In this document: piece after piece, positions 58,701-64,000 of the stretch
How positions within the stretch are numbered: the first letter of the stretch is position 1
Layout: the number at the start of each line of letters is the position of its first letter
Source: Chitinophagaceae bacterium UBA1930
Lineage (GTDB): Bacteria; Bacteroidota; Bacteroidia; Chitinophagales; Chitinophagaceae
Assembly (NCBI GenBank): GCA_002337145.1
Contig: DDFK01000001.1
Location: 1,695,104-1,759,103 of the forward strand
Reading direction: 5' to 3'
DNA: 64,000 nt
Notes under the pieces: model-generated
Databases searched by the model: none
What the model saw: only the letters and a program-made list of their open reading frames with translations
What the model was told of the DNA's origin: nothing
Program-made: the position numbers and the translations under genes

Positions 58701-60036
58701 TGGTGCAGGAGCGGAAGTACAGAAGCCCCTGGCAACAGTGGTAATTGGTGGGCTTGCTACTGCAACACTGCTTACATTGTTTGTACTCCCATTGCTCTAT
58801 ATCATTTTTTCTTCCAAAACAAAAACCAAGATGAAACCCATAGCTATTGCAACAGGCATCTGTCTACTGCTCTCAACAAACATGCTGAATGCACAGCAAG
58901 CCGGTAAAAGGCTCAGCATTGACGAAGCCCTGAACGGTAGCAGGGGCAACCTACAGTACCAAGTGAATACGGCACAGGCAAGCAGGGCAAGGGCACAGGT
59001 TTCAACAGTTGGTGCACTGCCCAAAACAGGTGTGTTTGCAGAGAATGAGGACTTGCGTCCAAGCGACGGCAAGGGCATACTCAAAATTGGTGTTTCGCAG
59101 TCCGTTGCATGGCCGGGTCTGTACAAGGCACAAAGGAATTTCTATAGCGAGCAGGCAAAATACTTTGATGCCAACAAGGCCGTGCTGGATGCTTCATTGA
59201 AACGGAATGTAAGGACTGCCTACTATGAGCTTTGGTATCTACAGGACAAACAGTTACTCTTCCTTAAGCTGGACAGTATCTACAGAACACTCAGTGATGC
59301 GGCTAGATTGAAAGTGAAGACAGGTGATAGTCCTGGCCTTGACAGCATTGCTGCCAATGTAAAGCTGAAAGAACTGCAGGCATTGCTGCAACAAACAAAC
59401 AGCGACATGCAGGTACAGCAACAGTTGCTAATGCAGTTACTCAACAGTAACGAAAGCATGCTGCCAGTATCCCAGCCATTGACAAAGATTCCCATGCCTT
59501 TTGCTTTGGCCGATAGCTTGCATCCTGTGCTGATGCTTCAGCAGCAGAATATTGCCATTGCCAATGCCGCAGTGGGTGTTGCCAAAAATGAAAACAGGCC
59601 AGAGTTTTCCGGTAGGTTCTTTACGCAAAAGCTTTATGGCCTCAGTGACCCATTCACAGGTTTTTCCGTTATGGCTGCCTTTCCGTTGTTTGGTAGCAGT
59701 GCTTACAAGGGCAAGGTAAAAACGGCACAAGCAGAGGTTGCAGTGCAGCAGCGGCAACTGGAATACGATGGCCAGTTGCTTGGCATGCAGCAACAACAGG
59801 CACGTCAGCAAATAGAACGCAACAGGAACATGCTGGCTTTCTATGAAACAACAGGATTGAAACAGGCAGCAGAAATCATCAAGGCTTCTTCTCTGGCATA
59901 CCGTGCGGGGCAGATAAGTTTTGCAGAGCTGTCGCAATTTCTTGCACAGGCAGTTGACATACAGCGTAACTATCTCGACAGCCTCAACGCTTATAATCAG
60001 TCTGTCATCCAGTACAACTATTTCATCAACCAATAA
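55717..60036 (+). CDS. CzcA/CusA-type heavy-metal RND efflux pump fused to TolC-like outer membrane domain
   Basis: A 1,439-residue protein. Residues 1-1035 are a complete HME-RND pump: IKNKVAVAIGTVILIIWGIW (TM1), SKLPIDALPDITDNQVQVIT, and GAIDFGLIVDGAVIIVEATM near residue 402, whose Asp-Phe-Gly and Val-Asp-Gly acids are typical of Zn/Co/Cd/Ni pumps (CzcA side) rather than CusA. At about residue 1039 a new signal-like stretch, MKPIAIATGICLLLSTNMLN, leads into 400 residues of TolC-like helical repeats (RLSIDEALNGSRGNLQYQVN; RQQIERNRNMLAFYETTG). Inner and outer membrane parts are thus one polypeptide, a fusion known in Bacteroidota. The adaptor gene follows after 13 bases. Confidence 0.92.
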   Translation: MLNKIIQFSIKNKVAVAIGTVILIIWGIWSASKLPIDALPDITDNQVQVITRAPTLAAQEVEQFVTYPIEKVMANLPDLVEMRSFSRFGLSVITIVFKDNVNIYFARQLISEKLKLAEKDIPESMGRPEQAPVTTGLGEIYQYVIHPKKGSETKYSAMDLRTMQDWIVSRQLYGIEGVAEVTGFGGITKQYEVSINPDRLKAMNVTIPEIFTALQRNNENTGGAYIDRKPNAYFIRGIGLVKSFSDIENIVIKNTSHGLPVLVKDVAKVQFGSPPRYGAMTYNGEKEVVGGLVLMLKGANSNEVVKRVKERMTSIQKSLPEDIVVEAFLDRSELVGRAISTVEKNLVEGALIVVFVLLLFLGNLRAGLIVASAIPLSLLFALGMMNLFGVSANLMSLGAIDFGLIVDGAVIIVEATMHHLALRKKMNKLTQQEMDGEVFESAAKIRNSAAFGEIIILIVYIPILTLIGVEGKMFRPMAQTVSFAILGALLLSVTYIPMMCALFLSKKPVHKKNLSDRMVAFLQRIYMPVLQKAIRIKYWIVGTAVAAFIGSIIVFSNIGGEFIPTLEEGDYAIEFVLPQGTSLGQTTETVMQAQQLLKQFPEVKMVVGKTGAADVATDPMPMNATDLIVILKDKKEWKTEDGFYELAEKMKGKLETIPGVVAEPNQPIQMRFNELMTGIRQDVAIKVFGENLDTLASIAPRIAKAIGEIQGVSEPMVEKTSGLPQITVEYDRARIAGYGLNVEDINDVITTAFAGKVAGVVFENERKFELVVRLDSANRVSLNNVADLFIPAGNGVQIPLSQVATVAFKEGPVQISREDGKRRIVIGFNVRGRDVESVVKDIQQKLSSPKYKLPTGYYTTYGGTFENLQQASARLKVAVPIALGLIFLLLYMTFGSVKEATLIYTAIPMSAIGGVFALVLRGMPFSISAGVGFIALFGVAVLNGIVLISTFNQLKKDGVTDIVQRVLQGTKERLRPVLMTAMVASLGFIPMALSSGAGAEVQKPLATVVIGGLATATLLTLFVLPLLYIIFSSKTKTKMKPIAIATGICLLLSTNMLNAQQAGKRLSIDEALNGSRGNLQYQVNTAQASRARAQVSTVGALPKTGVFAENEDLRPSDGKGILKIGVSQSVAWPGLYKAQRNFYSEQAKYFDANKAVLDASLKRNVRTAYYELWYLQDKQLLFLKLDSIYRTLSDAARLKVKTGDSPGLDSIAANVKLKELQALLQQTNSDMQVQQQLLMQLLNSNESMLPVSQPLTKIPMPFALADSLHPVLMLQQQNIAIANAAVGVAKNENRPEFSGRFFTQKLYGLSDPFTGFSVMAAFPLFGSSAYKGKVKTAQAEVAVQQRQLEYDGQLLGMQQQQARQQIERNRNMLAFYETTGLKQAAEIIKASSLAYRAGQISFAELSQFLAQAVDIQRNYLDSLNAYNQSVIQYNYFINQ

Positions 60037-60049
60037 TAAAAGAACAATA

Positions 60050-61285
60050 ATGAAAAGGTCAATAATTATAGCCATGGCAATTGCGGTACTTGCGGTCAAT
60101 GCAGGATGCAAGGGCAAGGAAAAGAAAGACGCGAAAACAGAAGAAGTTCCGCATTCGGAAGAACACGAAAACACCAACATGGTAATGCTGTCCGAAGAAC
60201 AGTTGAAAAGTATCAATATTGCAATTGGTTCCATTGAGGACAAACAGTTAACAGCTTCCCTGAAAGCAAATGGCATATTGCAAGTGCCCAACCAAAACAA
60301 GGCAAGCATCAGTCCAGTGTACAGTGGCGTGATCAAATCCATATTGGTGCAGCCGGGCAACCCCGTAAGGAAAGGGCAGGTGATTGCTACCATAAGCAAC
60401 CCTGATTTCATCAGGGCACAGAGTACCTATCTTGAAGTTTCGGCTAAGATTGGATTGGCCGAACTTGAACTGAAAAGGCAGCAGGAGCTGAATGCTGGCA
60501 ATGCTGGCTCTCTGAAGAACCTACAGGCTGCCGAAACAGAACTAAGGACATTGCGTACCAGCAAGTCAACACTTGAACAGCAATTGCATCTCATGGGCAT
60601 CAACCCCAATAGCATCTCTAATGGCAAGCTGGTTTCCGTGCTATCCGTAACAAGCCCCATTAATGGTGTGGTGAGTAATGTTTTGGTGAAAATGGGAAGC
60701 TATGTGGACCTGACTACTTCCGTTGCCGAAATAGTGGACAACAGCCAGTTGCATCTTGATCTCTTTGTATATGAGAAGGACCTTCCTAAAGTAAAAAACA
60801 ACCAGTTGATACATTTCACTTTAACCAATAACCCAGGCAAGGAATATGATGCATTGGTTTACTCCTTGGGCTCATCCTTTGAAGGTGAAAGCAAGGCTGT
60901 GTCTGTGCATGCGAAAGTGCAGGGCGACAAAACTGGATTAATTGATGGCATGAATATTACGGCAGCCATCAGCCTTAACAAAGTAACCGTACCCGCAGTG
61001 CCATCGGATGCCATTGTGACCTATGCCGGTCAGGACTATATCTTCATACAAACAGAAAAAAAGCCAGAAGAAAACAAAAATAAACAAGATGTAAAGCAAG
61101 GGAAAGACGCACATGAAGAAAAAGGAACATGGTTTGAAAGGGTGCCTGTAGCAAAGGGCACAACGGATGTTGGCTATACTGAAATCACCTTATTAAAAGA
61201 AGTGTCAAAAGATGCAAAAGTGGTAGTGAAAGGTGCATTCTTTGTGTTGGCCAAGATGACCAACGCAGGCGGACATGACGATTAA
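60050..61285 (+). CDS. RND efflux periplasmic adaptor subunit (CzcB/CusB type)
   Basis: A 411-residue membrane-fusion protein. The signal ends LAVNAGCKGKEKK (lipobox NAGC), so it is a lipoprotein. A biotinyl-lipoyl-like half (ASISPVYSGVIKSILVQPGN), a helical hairpin (GLAELELKRQQELNAGNAGS), the second lipoyl half (VTSPINGVVSNVLVKMGSYV) and beta-barrel and membrane-proximal domains follow in order. Near residues 350-365 a Lys/Asp/His-rich insertion (NKQDVKQGKDAHEEKGTW) is unusual. The start at ATG 60050 is chosen because it begins the lipoprotein signal. It links the inner RND part to the outer channel and works with the fused pump encoded just upstream. Confidence 0.92.
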   Translation: MKRSIIIAMAIAVLAVNAGCKGKEKKDAKTEEVPHSEEHENTNMVMLSEEQLKSINIAIGSIEDKQLTASLKANGILQVPNQNKASISPVYSGVIKSILVQPGNPVRKGQVIATISNPDFIRAQSTYLEVSAKIGLAELELKRQQELNAGNAGSLKNLQAAETELRTLRTSKSTLEQQLHLMGINPNSISNGKLVSVLSVTSPINGVVSNVLVKMGSYVDLTTSVAEIVDNSQLHLDLFVYEKDLPKVKNNQLIHFTLTNNPGKEYDALVYSLGSSFEGESKAVSVHAKVQGDKTGLIDGMNITAAISLNKVTVPAVPSDAIVTYAGQDYIFIQTEKKPEENKNKQDVKQGKDAHEEKGTWFERVPVAKGTTDVGYTEITLLKEVSKDAKVVVKGAFFVLAKMTNAGGHDD

Positions 61286-61305
61286 CCACAACTAAAAAAC
61301 ACAAG

Positions 61306-63774
61306 ATGGAAAAGACAAAAATAAACCTTGACATACTGTTGCCAGGCATACAGGATGAAAGGGACAATTGCATCGAACGCATCATAAAGGAAATGGAAAG
61401 TAAAAGGGGCATTGAGAAGGCCCACATTGTGCCAAGCAATAACGCCAATGCTGCACAGCTCTGTTTCCACTATGACCCTGCTGCAACCTCCGTGAGCGAA
61501 GTGGAAAGGATGGCAAAAGCTGCTGGTGCCGAACTAACAGAAAAATATGGGCACATAGTGCTGGAAGTGTCGGGCATCCGCCATGCAAGGCATGCCAGGA
61601 ACATTGAATCGGACCTTGACAAACTGAAGGGCATACAGCATGTATCGGTATCTGCCAATGGTTTTATACAGCTTGAGTACCTGAAGAAGGAAATATCCAA
61701 TGAAGGAATAATCAAGTATATCAATGAAAAAGGATTGCAGGTAAAACAGCCTGTACAACAGGAAGAAAAGGAACATGTGCATGAAGGGCATGACCATAGT
61801 AAGCATACAGAAGGAGAAGGCCATGAGGGCCACAACCATGGCGGAATCTTTGGAGAGAAGACCGAACTGTTCTTTGCCATCATCTGTGGTGCGCTGCTGG
61901 GTATAGGTTATGGGCTTTCTTTCGTGGAAGGCCTTTCCAAATATGTGACTATAGGTGTGCTGGTTGCTTCGTATTTTTTTGGTGGCTATTATACCGCAAA
62001 GGAAGCAGTGGAAAGTATTGCCAAAGGCATGTTCGAGATTGACTTCCTAATGCTGGTTGCTGCTGTTGGAGCAGCAGCTTTGGGCCAATGGGCAGAAGGA
62101 GCACTCCTTCTTTTTCTATTTAGCCTTGGACATTCATTGGAACACTATGCCATGGAGAAGGCAAGGAAATCCATTGCTGCACTAACGGAACTTGCACCCA
62201 AGACCGCCCTGTTGAAAACGGCATCGGGCATTGCCGAAACGGACATTGCCAACTTGAAACTCGGTGATGTGATTGTGATAAAACCAAACTCCAAAATTGC
62301 TGCTGATGGCATAGTGGTGAATGGCAACGGTAGCGTGAACCAGGCACCCATTACAGGCGAAAGTATCCCGGTTGACAAGCAGGCATTCGGTAACAATGAT
62401 GTGGATGTTTCCACAGCGGAAAAGATGGATGCCAAGTACAGGGTGTTTGCTGGCTCCATCAATGGTAGTGGCACTTTGGAAGTAAAGGTATCCAAGCTGT
62501 CAACGGATTCAACCATTGCAAGGCTGGTGAAACTGGTAAACGAGGCACAGACACAGAAATCCCCAACGCAGAATTTCACTGACAAGCTGGAAAAGTTCTA
62601 TGTGCCTTCCGTATTGATACTGGTGGTGCTGTTACTGTTTGCATTCCTCGTTATCGACGAAACCTTCAGTGCCAGCTTCTACAGGGCCATGGCAGTGTTG
62701 GTAGCAGCAAGTCCATGTGCCTTGGCCATTTCAACGCCAAGTGCAGTGTTAAGTGGTGTGGCAAGGGCTGCGAAAGGAGGCGTATTGATAAAGGGCGGCA
62801 AACCCTTGGAGGAACTGGGAAGCCTTACTGCTATTGCATTCGACAAGACAGGCACTTTGACACAGGGCAAACCGCAGTTGACCGGTGCATATCCATTGAC
62901 TGGTGCAACAGAGGAAGAACTCCTGCAGGTGGCAATAGCAGTGGAACAGCTAAGCGACCATCCATTGGCAGCAGCAATCGTGAAAGGGGCAAAGGAAAAA
63001 CTGGGAAAGGATGTTGCCGCGGCCACCAATGTACAGGCCATTCAGGGAAGGGGCATCAAGGCAAGCTACAATGGAAAGGATGTGCATGTGGGGAACAAGG
63101 AACTCTTCATGGAAAAAACAGGAAGCTTGCCAGAAGAAATAAAGAAGCAGATGGAGGAACTGGAAGGCAAGGGCAACACGGCCATGTTGGTACAGGAAGG
63201 TGAAAGGTATTTGGGTATCATCACATTGATGGACACACCGAGGGAAGAAGCAAAGCAAGCACTTGAACAGTTGACCAAATTGGGCATCAAGAAAATGGTG
63301 ATGCTGACTGGTGACAACCAGAAAGTAGCGGAAGCGGTGGCCAAACAGATTGGCATCACTGATGCTTGGGGAAACCTTATGCCTGAACAGAAAGTAGCAG
63401 CAATAGAAAAGTTGAGGAAAGAGGAAAAGGAAGTAGCGATGGTCGGCGATGGAGTGAACGATGCACCTGCCATGGCAAAGAGCACAGTCGGCATTGCAAT
63501 GGGTGCGGCAGGTTCTGATGTTGCACTTGAAACTGCTGACATAGCTTTGATGGCCGACAAACTGGATAACCTTCCATTCGCCATTGGACTCAGTAGGAAA
63601 GCAAAAGGTATTATCAAACAGAACCTGTTCCTGAGCCTTGGGATGGTAGTGGTACTGATACCATTGACCATATTTGGCATTGCGGACATCGGCCCAGCAG
63701 TGATTGGACATGAAGGTTCAACACTTGTGGTTGTGTTTAATGCACTGAGGCTATTGGTATATAAGAAGCAATAG
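61306..63774 (+). CDS. P1B-type metal-transporting ATPase, P1B-4-like, with degenerate HMA domains and His-rich linker
   Basis: An 822-residue heavy-metal ATPase. Phosphorylation site DKTGTLTQG (Asp 513), SPC in TM4 (469-471), hinge MVGDGVNDAPAMAKS, and HEGST at 802-806 in the last helix region. SPC plus HEG(G/S)T marks the P1B-4 group (CoaT/CzcP/CtpD), which exports Co, Zn, Cd, Ni or Fe. The N-terminus has two HMA-like ferredoxin folds without CxxC (for example LEVSGIRHARHARNIESDLD) and a linker with about nine His (VHEGHDHSKHTEGEGHEGHN). P1B-4 enzymes usually lack such N-terminal domains. It lies 20 bases after the adaptor gene and would feed metal to the RND system from the cytoplasm. Confidence 0.9.
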   Translation: MEKTKINLDILLPGIQDERDNCIERIIKEMESKRGIEKAHIVPSNNANAAQLCFHYDPAATSVSEVERMAKAAGAELTEKYGHIVLEVSGIRHARHARNIESDLDKLKGIQHVSVSANGFIQLEYLKKEISNEGIIKYINEKGLQVKQPVQQEEKEHVHEGHDHSKHTEGEGHEGHNHGGIFGEKTELFFAIICGALLGIGYGLSFVEGLSKYVTIGVLVASYFFGGYYTAKEAVESIAKGMFEIDFLMLVAAVGAAALGQWAEGALLLFLFSLGHSLEHYAMEKARKSIAALTELAPKTALLKTASGIAETDIANLKLGDVIVIKPNSKIAADGIVVNGNGSVNQAPITGESIPVDKQAFGNNDVDVSTAEKMDAKYRVFAGSINGSGTLEVKVSKLSTDSTIARLVKLVNEAQTQKSPTQNFTDKLEKFYVPSVLILVVLLLFAFLVIDETFSASFYRAMAVLVAASPCALAISTPSAVLSGVARAAKGGVLIKGGKPLEELGSLTAIAFDKTGTLTQGKPQLTGAYPLTGATEEELLQVAIAVEQLSDHPLAAAIVKGAKEKLGKDVAAATNVQAIQGRGIKASYNGKDVHVGNKELFMEKTGSLPEEIKKQMEELEGKGNTAMLVQEGERYLGIITLMDTPREEAKQALEQLTKLGIKKMVMLTGDNQKVAEAVAKQIGITDAWGNLMPEQKVAAIEKLRKEEKEVAMVGDGVNDAPAMAKSTVGIAMGAAGSDVALETADIALMADKLDNLPFAIGLSRKAKGIIKQNLFLSLGMVVVLIPLTIFGIADIGPAVIGHEGSTLVVVFNALRLLVYKKQ

Positions 63775-63930
63775 TGTGTTAGTAACGAAAATATCAAGGA
63801 CAAATAAAGAAGTGCCGGTACGCCTAAAAGTTCTAATCGGTTACAGAATCATAAGTGCAATACGCAGACAATGCTAATGGCAACTTCTTAGCACTACTGA
63901 AATATTTCTTGGCCAAGTTATAAAAACGAA

Positions 63931-63970
63931 AAAGCCTCAGAAAAACGTTACTATGTTTTTCTGAGGCTTT
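63931..63970. terminator. Terminator shared by the ATPase gene and the tRNA gene
   Basis: AAAGCCTCAGAAAAAC (63931-63946) pairs with GTTTTTCTGAGGCTTT (63955-63970), flanked by A and T runs on both sides. It lies between the plus-strand ATPase gene and the minus-strand tRNA 3' end. Confidence 0.85.
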
Positions 63971-63976
63971 AAATTG

Positions 63977-64000
63977 CTGTAGGGGAAGGGATCGAACCTT
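63977..64000 (-). tRNA. tRNA gene, 3' end only (continues beyond the window)
   Basis: Read on the minus strand, the last 24 bases give AAGGTTCGATCCCTTCCCCT followed by ACAG: the 3' part of a T-arm stem, the conserved TTCGATC T-loop, and a seven-base acceptor strand CCCTACA with discriminator G. CCA is not encoded. The anticodon lies outside the window, so the amino acid is unknown. A terminator hairpin follows at once. Confidence 0.75.

Noticed and set aside
59437..60411. 324-codon minus-strand frame across the pump/adaptor junction
   Set aside because: It opposes two well-supported genes, and its composition (Cys, Leu and Ser runs) is that of antisense sequence.

Overview
The window reads as a chromosomal segment of a member of the Bacteroidota, most like the Chitinophagaceae. 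The signs are a TlpA/SusC/SusD nutrient-uptake locus, a beta-propeller LytS-type histidine kinase paired with a LytTR regulator, a CzcA-type RND pump fused to a TolC-like domain, small exported DUF6520-like and DUF6660-like proteins, and promoters of the TTG / TAnnTTTG type. Replicon and species cannot be fixed from the sequence alone.

Layout. 1-7.9 kb is housekeeping: the end of an aldose 1-epimerase gene, uvrB, an orphan ParA-type ATPase, an esterase, a PIF1-like helicase and a single-stranded DNA-binding protein. 8.0-19.6 kb is an 11,617-bp IS1595-type transposon with perfect 43-bp terminal inverted repeats and a perfect 8-bp target duplication. It sits inside, and splits, a small zinc-ribbon gene whose frame is restored exactly when the element is removed. 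Besides its transposase it carries a HEPN-domain protein, a DUF3800 protein paired with a small protein resembling BECR-fold nucleases, a GIY-YIG-like protein, a tandem paralogue pair, a membrane gene split by one stop codon, an AT-rich stretch with two perfect DnaA boxes, and several unrecognised genes. 20-27.7 kb holds an rRNA methyltransferase-like protein, a TonB-type protein, a WYL regulator, a DinB protein, a phytase-like lipoprotein and a pseudouridine catabolism pair (psuG and a psuK-like kinase). 27.7-33.5 kb is regulatory: histidine kinase/LytTR pair, a NarL-type regulator, a small HTH protein, and a promoter leading into a nested stem-loop that may be a non-coding RNA. 34.1-39.7 kb is the TlpA/SusC/SusD locus and a small exported protein.

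40.3-54.9 kb looks like an accessory specialised-metabolism or protein-modification locus. It comprises a Gly/Asn-rich repeat protein; a two-domain protein with a possible ABBA-type prenyltransferase region joined to a terpene-cyclase-like alpha-barrel; a phytanoyl-CoA-type dioxygenase; a 2,696-residue RHS protein in the same apparent operon; a second 2-oxoglutarate oxygenase; and, on the opposite strand, an overlapping methyltransferase/P450 pair. I know of no described cluster with this combination.

55.1-63.8 kb is a divalent-metal efflux operon: DUF6660-like protein, a 59-residue membrane protein, RND pump fused to TolC, periplasmic adaptor, and a P1B-4-like ATPase. The window closes in the 3' end of a tRNA gene on the minus strand.

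The two places most likely to hold undescribed biology are the cargo-bearing IS1595 transposon and the 40-55 kb locus.
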